Positions 25,497-34,438 are shown, counted from the first letter of the stretch. The stretch is 64,000 bases of DNA from DASPKM01 sp035628135 (GCA_035628135.1 DASPKM010000006.1:496001-560000), one strand, 5' to 3'. A program made the numbers and translations. The notes: generated by a model from the sequence alone, not told the origin.

Positions 25497-25940
25497 TTAA
25501 TTGGCTACTGCGGGGGCCAGTTTCTTCTTGCCGATCTTAACTGCCGGCCTTACAGGCTCTGAACGGTCAAAACGGATGGCCGTCCAAACATGATCCAACG
25601 GCACCTCCCTTACGCCTTCATAGCCGGCACCTGTTATGCACTCCCAGCTGCAGCCGCGATTAAGGTCGGTTGCGATTTTGGAAGTGGTTTTAGGATAGGC
25701 TACCCAAAACTTAGATTCGCCGTGCAAGGCAGGTAACACCTCCTGAACAATTCCGCTCAACTGGTTCTCGTTGACAGCAAACACCAGGGCAAAGTCAATA
25801 CGCTTTGTCTTTAGCAGGGGTGTTACGTTCTTAGAGAAGGAAAGTTTCGCAAATTGCTTTTCAATGGAGGAAGGCATTCCCTGAATGAGTAAATTTCTTT
25901 CCTCCTTCAGTTGAAGTTTTTCCAACAAATTTTGCATCAT
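25497..25940 (-). CDS. DUF3052-like protein
   Basis: The 147-aa protein has no signal peptide. Middle and C-terminal motifs FWVAYPKTTSKIATDLNR, then GYEGVREVPLDHVWTAIRF, match the DUF3052 pattern. There, a short domain carries a YPK motif and a conserved WSALR-type strand. The C-terminal tail is basic (VKIGKKKLAPA). Function is unknown. A minus-7-like TACCTTTG lies about 48 bases upstream (25988-25995). Confidence 0.7.
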   Translation of the reverse strand: MMQNLLEKLQLKEERNLLIQGMPSSIEKQFAKLSFSKNVTPLLKTKRIDFALVFAVNENQLSGIVQEVLPALHGESKFWVAYPKTTSKIATDLNRGCSWECITGAGYEGVREVPLDHVWTAIRFDRSEPVRPAVKIGKKKLAPAVAN

Positions 25941-25987
25941 GCTTTTGAATTTTTAAAAAAGTTCCCGGGGATTATTCAGAGGGAATG

Positions 25988-25995
25988 CAAAGGTA
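25988..25995 (-). promoter_or_regulatory. Putative minus-7 element (TACCTTTG)
   Basis: An exact TAnnTTTG match on the minus strand 48 bases before the DUF3052-like start. No TTG was found at the usual 19-22 base distance. Confidence 0.4.
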
Positions 25996-26036
25996 AAAAA
26001 TTTCAGGCTTCATTCTAGGTTTTTGGCAAAAAAAAT

Positions 26037-26060
26037 CCCGCCCAATTCAGATTGGGCGGG
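26037..26060 (-). terminator. Rho-independent terminator of the M48 peptidase gene
   Basis: A perfect 10-bp stem (CCCGCCCAAT with ATTGGGCGGG) and a TCAG loop. On the minus strand it is followed by eight T, 40 bases past the stop of the peptidase gene. The plus strand also has TTTT after the stem. Confidence 0.92.
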
Positions 26061-26099
26061 GTTTTGCGCCGAAAAACGGGCATTAAAATCCAATTAACT

Positions 26100-26906
26100 T
26101 TAGTTGCGCACCGGCTTATAATACTTCAGGGCCTCCGGCATAAAGTTCCTAAGCCTTTGTATCCGGGTTTGCTCCGATGGGTGCGTGCTCAAGAATTCGG
26201 GGGGCTTGTTGCCGCCGCCTGCTTTTTCCATTCTTTCCCATAAAGGAATGGCTTCCTGTGGGTTATATCCTGCCATGGCTGTAAAGATCAAGCCGTATTT
26301 ATCTGCTTCCAGCTCCTGTTTGCGGGAGTTCGGCAGCAATACACCCAGTTGGGCCGCGGGTCCATACACGTTGTTGAAGATATTGCTGACCTGCTGGTTA
26401 CCGGAGGTCAATATACCGCCAACGGCGCCAATGCCCTGTGCCACCATTACCTGGCTCATACGCTCGTTACCGTGCTTTGCGAGGGAGTGGGCTATCTCAT
26501 GGCCCATTACTACCGCGAGCGCTGCCTCGTTTTGTGTAACGGGCAACAGGCCGGTATACACTACTGTTTTACCGCCGGGCATCGCCCAGGCGTTGATCTG
26601 GTCGTCGGCCACCAGGTTAAATTCCCAGGCGTAGTTGGCCAGTTCACTTTGTAGCCCCTGTTGTGCATAATATTGATTAATGGCCGATACCAAGCGATTA
26701 CCTATCCTGCGTACCATCTCGGCGTCGCGGCTTGAGTTAGCGCTTACCACGCGGCTCTGGCTAAGGAAGGTGCGGTATTCCTGGGCAGCCATTTGCTGCA
26801 ATTCTCCTTCGTTGAGTATGGCCAATTGACTGCGGCCTGTTATAGGGTTTTTGGAACAAGCTATCAATAGGGTTGTAGCTGTAAGAAAACTTAAGAACCT
26901 CTTCAT
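26100..26906 (-). CDS. M48-family metallopeptidase lipoprotein
   Basis: The N-terminus is a lipoprotein signal (TATTLLIACSKNP, Cys17). The Zn site HEIAH is at 136-140, with a third ligand near Glu198 in RKQELEADKYG. The body motif PGGKTVVYTGLLPVTQNEAALAVVMGHE matches the Oma1/LoiP/BepA-type M48C peptidases, which degrade misfolded outer-membrane proteins or act in envelope quality control. It is 268 aa, monocistronic, and has its own terminator. Confidence 0.92.
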   Translation of the reverse strand: MKRFLSFLTATTLLIACSKNPITGRSQLAILNEGELQQMAAQEYRTFLSQSRVVSANSSRDAEMVRRIGNRLVSAINQYYAQQGLQSELANYAWEFNLVADDQINAWAMPGGKTVVYTGLLPVTQNEAALAVVMGHEIAHSLAKHGNERMSQVMVAQGIGAVGGILTSGNQQVSNIFNNVYGPAAQLGVLLPNSRKQELEADKYGLIFTAMAGYNPQEAIPLWERMEKAGGGNKPPEFLSTHPSEQTRIQRLRNFMPEALKYYKPVRN

Positions 26907-27052
26907 GGTAAAAGATTTTTTTCCTTTGTAAAAAAGACAATCATTATACCAATTGCAATCCCTGTACCGTATCCAGGCGCCGGATCAGTTCACTTCAACA
27001 AATTCTTAACGCAGGGGGGATAAAATTGGTCGAAAGGCCCTTTCAGCTCCAT

Positions 27053-27715
27053 TTATTGCTGGCGGGTAGAGGACCGGCGTTGCCTGCGGCGGTCCCTGTG
27101 TTTCAAAATGGGAACCTTGCTTTCGCTTCCACGAAGCAGGCGGCCGATGTTCTTTTGATGGGTCAGGATCACCATTAAAGCCACTGCCACCGCGAATATG
27201 CGGTACAGGTGCTCTTCCGCATTGAAAATAGCCAGCACAAATACCGGGAAGGCAATGCTGGCCAGGATGGAGCTTAATGAAACATAGCGTGTAAGGTACA
27301 GCACCAGCATGAACACGCCTACGCAACACAGCGCCACTACCGGCTGGATGCCCAGCACCATGCCGAACAAAGTAGCCACGCCCTTTCCGCCTCTGAAGTC
27401 AGCCCATATGGGGAAGATATGCCCCACGACTGCTGCAAGGCCGAGACCTATCTGGAAATTGGTTTGTTCAAATTCGTTGTGGATGTAGTAAGGAAGCAGG
27501 AAGTACAGCTTCACTGCTAACACGCCCTTCAATACGTCGAAAAACATTACGATGGTGCCCCAACGCGGGCCGAGTACACGAAAAGTGTTGGTTGCGCCCG
27601 CATTGCCGCTGCCGTATTCCCTGATATCGATACCGAAGAAAAACCTGCTGATCCACAGTGCCGTTGGTACAGAGCCAATGAAATAAGCAGATAAAATAAG
27701 AAGGACCTCTTTCAT
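27053..27715 (-). CDS. plsY: Glycerol-3-phosphate acyltransferase PlsY
   Basis: The 220-aa integral membrane protein has the motifs of acyl-phosphate:glycerol-3-phosphate acyltransferase: SYFIGSVPTAL-type start (SAYFIGSVPTALW), YGSGNAGATNTFRVLG and FPIWADFRGGKGVATLFG. Several hydrophobic helices follow. It makes lysophosphatidic acid, the first step of phospholipid synthesis. The C-terminal tail is basic and Arg/Gln-rich (DRRRQRRSSTRQQ), longer than usual. It lies downstream of prmA and has a promoter of its own at 27744-27777. Confidence 0.95.
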   Translation of the reverse strand: MKEVLLILSAYFIGSVPTALWISRFFFGIDIREYGSGNAGATNTFRVLGPRWGTIVMFFDVLKGVLAVKLYFLLPYYIHNEFEQTNFQIGLGLAAVVGHIFPIWADFRGGKGVATLFGMVLGIQPVVALCCVGVFMLVLYLTRYVSLSSILASIAFPVFVLAIFNAEEHLYRIFAVAVALMVILTHQKNIGRLLRGSESKVPILKHRDRRRQRRSSTRQQ

Positions 27716-27743
27716 TTATCTTAATTCGGTTAAAGTTGGATGG

Positions 27744-27777
27744 CAAAAATACGTAAAATGCATGTAACACCTGCAAA
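27744..27777 (-). promoter_or_regulatory. Promoter for plsY (TTTG-22-TATTTTTG, minus strand)
   Basis: On the minus strand TTTG (27774-27777) precedes TATTTTTG (27744-27751) by 22 bases. The minus-7 word lies 28 bases before the plsY ATG. Both elements fit the Bacteroidota consensus. Confidence 0.6.
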
Positions 27778-27796
27778 CGCTTTCCCATTTTAGTAC

Positions 27797-28615
27797 TCAA
27801 CTTTTGTCGTATCGCAGCGCAATCCAACCTAAATTGGAATACTGTTGCCTGAACATCAGTCCGCAGGATATTGCCATTGCATTGATATCATCCGCATCGG
27901 TTTGCAATAGCCCACTCAACAACATAACACCGCCCGTTGACAATTGTTTGTGCATTGTATGAAATGTTTCAACTATTACGTGCTTATTGATGTTTGCCAT
28001 TATGATATCAAACGATTGGTGCAAAGGAATGTTGCCTGCATTTTGCAAACGTATTGAGCTGCAATGGTTGGCTGCCATATTTTCAGCAGCATTCGACATG
28101 CTCCAATCGTCGTTGTCAATTGCGAGAACTTCCTTCGCCCCTAATTTATCAGCAAGAATGGCAAGTATACCTGTGCCTGTTCCGAAATCAAATACGTATT
28201 TCCCCCGGAAATCCACTGTACGCATCAGTTGTATCATCATTGCAGTGGTGGCATGATGACCGGTGCCGAAACTCATCTTCGGGGTTATCACAATTTCATG
28301 TTGAACGGATGTAACGGGTTGATGAAAACCTGCTCGCACCGCGCAGAAATCATCTATGGTCACAGGCTGAAAATTTTTCTCCCATTCCGTGTTCCAATTG
28401 GTAACAGGCAACACCTCTGCCCGGTAACTCAAACCATATTCGCTCATCAACATTTGCAGCGATGTTTCATCGAACGCATCCTGCGGGATGAATGCTTTCA
28501 GCAATCCTTCCGTTTCTTCAAACGCTTCGTACTGCATGTCGCCAAGCTGCGCCACCAGAATATTGCTGGTTTCCTCCTGTGTAACGGGAATGCTTACCTG
28601 CACATACTGTTTCAT
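27797..28615 (-). CDS. prmA: Ribosomal protein L11 methyltransferase
   Basis: The 272-aa protein has the PrmA N-terminal substrate-recognition domain. The methyltransferase domain then follows, with KMSFGTGHHATTAMMIQLM, YVFDFGTGTGILAILADKLG, VLAIDNDDWSMSNAAEN, and IIMANINKHVIVE as the catalytic NxNx motif. It trimethylates ribosomal protein L11. The gene sits between pnp (upstream) and plsY (downstream) on the same strand; the pnp terminator separates it from pnp. Confidence 0.95.
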   Translation of the reverse strand: MKQYVQVSIPVTQEETSNILVAQLGDMQYEAFEETEGLLKAFIPQDAFDETSLQMLMSEYGLSYRAEVLPVTNWNTEWEKNFQPVTIDDFCAVRAGFHQPVTSVQHEIVITPKMSFGTGHHATTAMMIQLMRTVDFRGKYVFDFGTGTGILAILADKLGAKEVLAIDNDDWSMSNAAENMAANHCSSIRLQNAGNIPLHQSFDIIMANINKHVIVETFHTMHKQLSTGGVMLLSGLLQTDADDINAMAISCGLMFRQQYSNLGWIALRYDKS

Positions 28616-28627
28616 GCTGAATAAAAA

Positions 28628-28650
28628 AACCTGCAGGGGTACTGCAGGTT
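28628..28650 (-). terminator. Rho-independent terminator of pnp
   Basis: AACCTGCAG pairs perfectly with CTGCAGGTT around a 5-nt loop. On the minus strand seven T follow, 18 bases after the pnp stop codon. Confidence 0.9.
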
Positions 28651-28668
28651 ATTGTTGATATTGATTGA

Positions 28669-30828
28669 TCAGTTACTGGCGTTTGGATTGGGGTTTTCAT
28701 CGCGCCTCATTTCGGGCTTCGGCATCAGCGCCTTGCGGCTTAGCTTGAACTTGCCCGATTTGTGGTCGATGCCGATGAGCTTCACTTTTACGGTATCGCC
28801 TTCTTTCAGCACGCCTTCCATAGTTTCCAAACGCTTCCACGATACTTCGCTGATGTGCAACAATCCCTGCTTGCCGGGAAGGAACTCAACGAATGCGCCG
28901 TACGGCATTACCGACTTCACCTTCGATTCGTAGGTCTCTCCTACTTCCGGCATGGCCACGATGCCCTTTACCCAGGCAACGGCCTTGTCGAGCCCTTCTT
29001 TGGCGGGTGAGAAGATGCTCACTTCGCCCTGGTTGCCTACTTCCTCTATGTTGATGGTAGTACCTGTTTCGCGCTGGATCTCCTGGATGATCTTGCCCTG
29101 TGGCCCGATAACGGCGCCGATGAATTCTTTGTCGATGAACAGCTTGATCATTCTCGGTGCGTGCGGCTTCACGTCTTCGCGGGCCTGTGGCATGCATGCA
29201 TACATCGCATCCAGTATGTGCAGCCTGCCCTTGCGAGCCTGCTCCAATGCCTGGCGCATTGTGTCCATGCTAAGGCCATCTATCTTGATATCCATTTGCA
29301 CGCCGCAAATGCCATCGCGGGTACCGGTAACTTTAAAGTCCATATCGCCCAGGTGGTCTTCATCACCCAAAATATCGGTAAGGATGGCGTATTTGCCGTC
29401 GCTTGCCCGGGTGATCAAACCCATGGCTACCCCGCTCACGTGTTTGGGAATGGGAACGCCGGCATCCATCAGGGCCAATGAGCCCGCGCAAACAGTTGCC
29501 ATGGACGAGGAGCCGTTCGATTCCAGGATGTCGCTTACAACACGTACGGTGTATGGATAATCATTGCCCGGCATCATTTGCTTCAGTGAGCGCATGGCAA
29601 GGTTACCGTGCCCTACTTCGCGGCGGGCCGGGGCGCGCAGCGGCTTTACCTCGCCGGTTGAGAAGGGCGGGAAGTTATAATGGAGAATGAATTTTGTGTA
29701 GTCCGAGGTAGCTGCGCTTTCTACCAGCAGCTCATCCAGCGGTGTGCCCAGTGTTACCGTGGTAAGGGATTGCGTTTCTCCGCGGGTGAACAACGCAGCG
29801 CCGTGCGGGGTTGGCAATACATCTATTTCCATGTCAAGGGGACGTACTTCTTCAAGCTTACGCCCGTCGAGACGGTGGCTTTCGTCGAGGATCATGCTGC
29901 GCACCACTTCCCACTTCAGGTCTTCGTAATATTTTTTTACCAGCTTTACATCTTCCTCCGCAGGTTCTTCGCCGAGGCTATCTACCAACTCGGTCTTTAT
30001 TTTATCCAGCTCATCGGACCGTACTGCTTTTGCAGAGGCGGAGCGGGAAACCTGGTAGATCCGGTCTTTAGCGAATGCAATTACTTTTTGCTGCAGCTCT
30101 TCTTTATGCACGGGCTTGGGATATTCGCGCTTACCGGGTACGCCTTTGGCCTCGCGCAATTGCTGCTGTGCTTTTATTTGCAGTCGAATGGCATCGTGCG
30201 CCATTTCCAATGCCTTGATGAAATCTTCTTCACTGCATTCCTGCGATCCGCCTTCTACCATCACCAGGTTTTTTTCAGAGGCGGCAACCATGAAGTCCAT
30301 GTCGGCCTTTGCCATTTGCGAGCGGGAGGGGTTGATAATGAACTCGCCCTCTACCCTTGCAACGCGTACTTCGGAAATGATCTCTTTGATAGGAATATCT
30401 GAAACGGCCAGTGCTGCGGATGCGGCGAGGCAGGCCAGTGAATCGGGCACCACTTCGGGATCGCTGGAGAACAGGGTGACCATTACCTGCACATCGCAAT
30501 AATAATCATCCGGGAACAGCGGGCGCAGTGCCCGGTCGATGAGGCGGCTGATCAGTATTTCATATTCGCTCAGGCGGCCTTCGCGCTTGAAGAAGGAGCC
30601 GGGAATACGGCCCGCGGAAGCGAATTTTTCCATGTAGTCTACGGTGAGCGGGAAGAAGTCTTGACCTTCCCTGGGTTCCCGGTTGGCTACAACGGTTGCC
30701 AGCAAAATGCAGTTTCCCTGGCGTACGGTTACGGCGCCATCGGCCTGGCGGGCGAGTCGACCGGTTTCGAGTGAAACCATGCGGCCATCACCCATATCAA
30801 AAGTGATATTAATCGGTTGTGATAACAT
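28669..30828 (-). CDS. pnp: Polynucleotide phosphorylase
   Basis: The 719-aa protein has two RNase PH domains (residues about 10-230 and 310-540), a KH domain (about 555-615, VIGPQGKIIQEIQRETG) and an S1 domain (about 625-695, GETYESKVKSVMPYGAFVEFLPGKQGLLHISEVSW). The phosphorolysis site region is in the second RNase PH domain (IASDGKYAILTDILGDEDHLGDMDFKV-like). It degrades RNA 3' to 5'. It lies downstream of rpsO on the same strand, as in many bacteria. A terminator or attenuator hairpin sits between them. Confidence 0.98.
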   Translation of the reverse strand: MLSQPINITFDMGDGRMVSLETGRLARQADGAVTVRQGNCILLATVVANREPREGQDFFPLTVDYMEKFASAGRIPGSFFKREGRLSEYEILISRLIDRALRPLFPDDYYCDVQVMVTLFSSDPEVVPDSLACLAASAALAVSDIPIKEIISEVRVARVEGEFIINPSRSQMAKADMDFMVAASEKNLVMVEGGSQECSEEDFIKALEMAHDAIRLQIKAQQQLREAKGVPGKREYPKPVHKEELQQKVIAFAKDRIYQVSRSASAKAVRSDELDKIKTELVDSLGEEPAEEDVKLVKKYYEDLKWEVVRSMILDESHRLDGRKLEEVRPLDMEIDVLPTPHGAALFTRGETQSLTTVTLGTPLDELLVESAATSDYTKFILHYNFPPFSTGEVKPLRAPARREVGHGNLAMRSLKQMMPGNDYPYTVRVVSDILESNGSSSMATVCAGSLALMDAGVPIPKHVSGVAMGLITRASDGKYAILTDILGDEDHLGDMDFKVTGTRDGICGVQMDIKIDGLSMDTMRQALEQARKGRLHILDAMYACMPQAREDVKPHAPRMIKLFIDKEFIGAVIGPQGKIIQEIQRETGTTINIEEVGNQGEVSIFSPAKEGLDKAVAWVKGIVAMPEVGETYESKVKSVMPYGAFVEFLPGKQGLLHISEVSWKRLETMEGVLKEGDTVKVKLIGIDHKSGKFKLSRKALMPKPEMRRDENPNPNASN

Positions 30829-30921
30829 GTTATTTAAATTTTGCGTTACGTGTTCCCTTGCGGGTGGTGGGGACTTGAGGGAACGAGGCGCAACTGTGAT
30901 AAAACGGCTGTATTAAAGAAC

Positions 30922-30949
30922 AATTCCCAACCTTACCGAGTTGGGAATT
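30922..30949 (-). terminator. Hairpin between rpsO and pnp
   Basis: AATTCCCAAC pairs perfectly with GTTGGGAATT around an 8-nt loop, 18 bases after the rpsO stop. On the minus strand a moderately T-rich TGTTCTTT follows. It is likely a partial terminator or an RNase processing site that tunes pnp expression. Confidence 0.7.
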
Positions 30950-30967
30950 AATACTCTATATGATATC

Positions 30968-31240
30968 TTATTTCCGCAAACCTAACTTCTCGATCAATTG
31001 GCGATAACCTTGCAGGTTATGCTTGCTAAGGTAGGTGAGCAGGCGCTTGCGCTTGCCTACCAGCTGCATGAGGCCGCGGTGAGTGGAGTAGTCTTTTTTG
31101 CTGCTTTGTAAATGCTCCGAGATCCGGTTAATGCGCTCGGTCAATAACGCGATTTGTCCCTCGATAGAACCGGTGTTGGTAGCTTTTCCGCCGTGGGTGG
31201 TAAAAAATTCAGCTCTCTTTTCTTTAGTTAAATAAGGCAT
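30968..31240 (-). CDS. rpsO: 30S ribosomal protein S15
   Basis: The start chosen is the ATG that opens MPYLTKEKRAEFF, matching the usual S15 N-terminus and length of about 90 aa; an ATG eight codons upstream is also in frame. Conserved S15 motifs are present: GSIEGQIALLTERINRISEHL, KDYSTHRGLMQLVGKRKRLL, then YLSKHN and the terminal LGLRK. It binds 16S rRNA in early small-subunit assembly. A good promoter lies 52 bases upstream, and pnp follows. Confidence 0.97.
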   Translation of the reverse strand: MPYLTKEKRAEFFTTHGGKATNTGSIEGQIALLTERINRISEHLQSSKKDYSTHRGLMQLVGKRKRLLTYLSKHNLQGYRQLIEKLGLRK

Positions 31241-31291
31241 CTCAAACTTTTTTAAGGCATCCAAATATTTACTATTCTATAAATGTGGCGG

Positions 31292-31322
31292 CAAAGGTAA
31301 GGGGAATTGGCTAATTGACCAA
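31292..31322 (-). promoter_or_regulatory. Promoter for rpsO (TTG-20-TACCTTTG, minus strand)
   Basis: TTG (31320-31322, complement), a 20-base spacer and TACCTTTG (31292-31299, complement). Both parts match the Bacteroidota consensus. It lies 52 bases before the S15 ATG. Confidence 0.75.
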
Positions 31323-31458
31323 GAATAGGCCAGGGCTGTGTTTCAGGTAAAAAAGCACCGCGCGGGAGCTCTTTTTTTCAGGCGCCGTGCAAGTGGTTTG
31401 GCCCTGCACGTGAATTCCAAAGCGCAGGCCCTGCTCATCGCTTATACCAAAGGCTTGA

Positions 31459-31491
31459 TTTGAGGGTATTGCGAATTCGGCAATATCTTTG
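31459..31491 (+). promoter_or_regulatory. Promoter for the glycosyltransferase pair (TTTG-21-TATCTTTG)
   Basis: TTTG (31459-31462), a 21-base spacer and TATCTTTG (31484-31491), a full consensus match. The predicted transcript begins about 25 bases before the TTG start codon at 31523. A GC-rich partly palindromic stretch (about 31355-31390) lies upstream between this promoter and that of rpsO. Confidence 0.78.
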
Positions 31492-31522
31492 ACAAAACCC
31501 TTAATCCCAAATTGCCAACCTG

Positions 31523-32620
31523 TTGAAACTCGTTTTTGTTATCAGTAACGACCCGAAGTATGATCAGCGCATGCGCCGTATTTGTCATTCGCTCCAGGCC
31601 GAAGGTTACGAGATAACATTGATGGGTACCAACCTGCGCAGCAATAACAAACCGTCCTCCGCCTCCTACCGGCAGGTACAATTGAATTGTTTTTTCAGGA
31701 AAGGAAAGTTGTTTTATGCCGAATTTCATTTCAGGGCATTTTTCAGGCTGATGTTCCTTTCATTCGATGCGGTTTGCGCGGTTGACCTGGACGCCGCCCT
31801 GCCCAGCCTGATGGCATCGAGGTTACGCAACAAGCAAAGGATTTATGATGCGCACGAGCTGTTCTGCGAGCTGCCGGAAATCATTGCAAGGCCTGGCATT
31901 TACAAGGCGTGGAAATGGCTGGAACGCCGGTGCCTGCCGCGTTTCAGGCATGGTTATACTGTCAGCGATAGTATTTCCGCCGAATACAATAGGCTATATG
32001 GCCACCGGTATATCACCATCCGCAACATCAGCCTGCTGGAAGACAGACCGGCCGGGACTAATCCCATTGGTCAAGCCTATATTCTATACCAGGGCGCATT
32101 GAATGAAGGCCGTGGTATCGAGTTCCTGCTGCCTGCCATGCAATACGTTCCCCTGCCCCTGGTCATTTGCGGCGAAGGCAATTTTTCCGCAAAGGCCCGC
32201 CGCATTGTACAGGAACTGAACCTGCAGGATAAAGTGCTGTTCCGCGGAATGATAGAACCTTCGGAATTGTACCCTTATACCCATCATGCAACCATCGGTT
32301 TGAATTTGGGCGATGGGTCGGGATTGAATAACTACCTTTCGCTCAACAATAAATTGTTCGATTACATACACGCAGGATTGCCTCAGGTAATGATGGATTT
32401 TCCTGAGTTCAGGAAGGTCAACGAGCAGTTTGAAGTGGCGGTGCTGGTCAAGGACCTGCAGGTGCAGGCGATAGCCGAAGCAATCAATGGCTTGCTGGAT
32501 AATAAAGAGCATTATCATCGCCTTAAATCGAACTGTAACCAGGCCAGGTTTGTTTTGAACTGGCAGGAAGAATCGAAGAAACTGGTGGAATTTTACAATC
32601 AATTGTTCACAAAACGCTGA
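31523..32620 (+). CDS. Glycosyltransferase, GT4-like (TTG start)
   Basis: The 365-aa protein opens with KLVFVISNDPKYDQRMRRICHSL and has the two-domain GT-B layout: LMASRLRNKQRIYDAHELFCELPEI in the N-terminal domain, then AYILYQGALNEGRGIEFLLPA, VLFRGMIEPSELYPY and LSLNNKLFDYIHAGLPQVM in the C-terminal nucleotide-sugar domain. The start is TTG at 31523, 32 bases after a consensus minus-7 element, and no upstream ATG is in frame. It overlaps the next glycosyltransferase gene by one base (TGATG), so translation is probably coupled. The likely product is a cell-surface glycan; donor and acceptor are unknown. Confidence 0.88.
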   Translation: MKLVFVISNDPKYDQRMRRICHSLQAEGYEITLMGTNLRSNNKPSSASYRQVQLNCFFRKGKLFYAEFHFRAFFRLMFLSFDAVCAVDLDAALPSLMASRLRNKQRIYDAHELFCELPEIIARPGIYKAWKWLERRCLPRFRHGYTVSDSISAEYNRLYGHRYITIRNISLLEDRPAGTNPIGQAYILYQGALNEGRGIEFLLPAMQYVPLPLVICGEGNFSAKARRIVQELNLQDKVLFRGMIEPSELYPYTHHATIGLNLGDGSGLNNYLSLNNKLFDYIHAGLPQVMMDFPEFRKVNEQFEVAVLVKDLQVQAIAEAINGLLDNKEHYHRLKSNCNQARFVLNWQEESKKLVEFYNQLFTKR

Positions 32621-33738
32621 TGGGAGAACATTTACATATCATTTGCCTGGATGTACCCTACCCGGTGAACTATGGCGGCATGTTCGACCTGTTCTATAAA
32701 TTGGGCGCGCTGCAAAACGAAGGCATCCGCATTCACCTGCATTGCTTCGAGTACGGCCGCGGCGAGCAACCCGAGCTGAACAAATATTGCGAAGAAGTGC
32801 ACTATTATCGGAGGCGCACCGGGTTGCGCGGACTGTCCGGCAGCCTGCCCTACATCGTAAGCTCCCGCTACAACGAAGAGTTATTGGACCGTTTGCTGGA
32901 AGATGATTATCCCATTCTGATGGAAGGTATTCATTGCACCGGTTTGCTCAACAACAAGCTCTTCAGCAATCGCGGTTTGTTTGTGCGGTTGCACAACGTA
33001 GAGTATGAATACTATTATCAATTGAGCAAACTGGAGCGTTCGCCTTTCAAAAAATTATTTTACCGCCGCGAAAGCAGGCTGCTGAAGAAATATGAAGCAC
33101 GCATTGCACGCAAGGCCTTTTTTATGGCTGTTTCAGAGAAAGACGCGGTATTGTACCGACGCGATTTTCATGCTAAGGCGTATTTCCTGCCAGTATTCAT
33201 TCCCTGGACCGAAGTGGAATCGCCTACGGGATCGGGGCAGTTTTGTTTGTATCATGGTAATTTATCGGTAGCCGAAAATGAAGCCGCCGCCACCTGGTTG
33301 TTACAGGAAGTGTTTAACGATTTGCAGATCCCTTTCGTAATTGCAGGTAAAAATCCTTCGCGGAGGTTGCGGCAACTGGTGAACAAATCCGCACAGGCGT
33401 GCCTTGTAGCCAATCCGGGCATGGACGAGATGCAGGACCTGATTAAAACAGCGCACATAAATGTGCTACCCGCTTTCAACAGCGCCGGCGTGAAATTAAA
33501 ATTGCTGAACGCATTGTACATGGGCAGGCATTGCATTACCAATCGCAAAGGAGTAGAAGGCATTGCATTGGAATTGTCCTGCCACCTGGCCGATACGGCC
33601 CAGGAAATGAAAGACTGCATCAGGGCTTTTTTCCAGCAGGAGTTTAACCAGGAAATGAAGGAACACCGATCGATATTAATGGATGCTACTTATGGCAACA
33701 AGGAAAGTGCGAAGCATCTTATCGGATGGATATGGTAG
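32620..33738 (+). CDS. Glycosyltransferase, GT-B fold
   Basis: The 372-aa protein starts HLHIICLDVPYPVNYGGMFDLFYKLGAL, typical of the N-terminal acceptor domain of GT-B enzymes (VPYP..GG pattern). Later come FVRLHNVEYEYYYQL, AVSEKDAVLYRRDF, PFVIAGKNPSRRLR, VNVLPAFNSAGVKLKLLNALYMGRHCI and a C-terminal helix. It is coupled to the upstream glycosyltransferase (stop and start overlap), so the two probably act in one glycan pathway. Its last 20 bases overlap the 3' end of the ftsE gene on the other strand. Confidence 0.88.
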   Translation: MGEHLHIICLDVPYPVNYGGMFDLFYKLGALQNEGIRIHLHCFEYGRGEQPELNKYCEEVHYYRRRTGLRGLSGSLPYIVSSRYNEELLDRLLEDDYPILMEGIHCTGLLNNKLFSNRGLFVRLHNVEYEYYYQLSKLERSPFKKLFYRRESRLLKKYEARIARKAFFMAVSEKDAVLYRRDFHAKAYFLPVFIPWTEVESPTGSGQFCLYHGNLSVAENEAAATWLLQEVFNDLQIPFVIAGKNPSRRLRQLVNKSAQACLVANPGMDEMQDLIKTAHINVLPAFNSAGVKLKLLNALYMGRHCITNRKGVEGIALELSCHLADTAQEMKDCIRAFFQQEFNQEMKEHRSILMDATYGNKESAKHLIGWIW

Positions 33739-34408
33739 CGTTGTCGATGACCCTGCCTCTTTCTGTTTTTAATGTGCGTGCGGGAAATTTATTGATCACG
33801 ATGTAATCATGCGTGGCCATGATGACCGCTGTTCCATAATCTTTACAGATATTGAACAGCAATTGCATGATCTCGTCTGAGGTCTCGGGGTCAAGGTTGC
33901 CGGTGGGCTCGTCTGCGAGTATCAGCTTGGGAGAATTGAGCAATGCGCGGGCTACATCCACGCGTTGTTGTTCGCCGCCGCTGAGCTCGAAAGGCATTTT
34001 AAATCCTTTTGCTTTGAGGCCTACCTTGTCCAGCACGTCGTGGATCTTTTCATCCATTAGCTTTACATCTGTCCAGCCCGTGGCGCGCAGTACGAACTTG
34101 AGGTTTTCGTTCACGTTGCGGTCGGTCAGCAGTTGAAAATCCTGGAACACCACGCCGAGGGTGCGGCGGAGATAAGGGACTTTTTTCCAATCCATTTCAC
34201 GCAGGTTGAAGCCTGCCACGCGGCCTTCGCCCTGGGCGAGCGGGAGGTCTCCATATAGGGTTTTGAGCAGGCTCGATTTACCGGTGCCGGTTTTGCCCAC
34301 CAGGTATACAAAATCGCCCTTGTTCACCGTGAGGTTCACATCCTGCAGAATGAGATTTTTTCCCTGGTAGATATTGGCGTGGCTGAGCTCGACTATTACT
34401 TCAGGCAT
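33719..34408 (-). CDS. ftsE: Cell-division ABC ATPase FtsE
   Basis: The 229-aa ABC ATPase has Walker A GKTGTGKSS (about residues 37-45), the signature ELSGGEQQRVDVARALL, and Walker B KLILADEPTGNLD. The order VVFQDFQLLTDRNVNENLKFVL is typical of FtsE, which with FtsX controls peptidoglycan hydrolases at the septum. No ftsX gene is adjacent in this window, as is common in Bacteroidota. The 3' end overlaps the glycosyltransferase gene by 20 bases in convergent orientation. Confidence 0.92.
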   Translation of the reverse strand: MPEVIVELSHANIYQGKNLILQDVNLTVNKGDFVYLVGKTGTGKSSLLKTLYGDLPLAQGEGRVAGFNLREMDWKKVPYLRRTLGVVFQDFQLLTDRNVNENLKFVLRATGWTDVKLMDEKIHDVLDKVGLKAKGFKMPFELSGGEQQRVDVARALLNSPKLILADEPTGNLDPETSDEIMQLLFNICKDYGTAVIMATHDYIVINKFPARTLKTERGRVIDNATISIR

Positions 34409-34438
34409 AAGTATGGATTAGTGGCAAAAATAAAGGGT

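Noticed and set aside
29680..30402. A 240-codon open frame antisense to pnp
   Set aside because: It is the complement of a highly conserved gene, with no initiation signal or known family.
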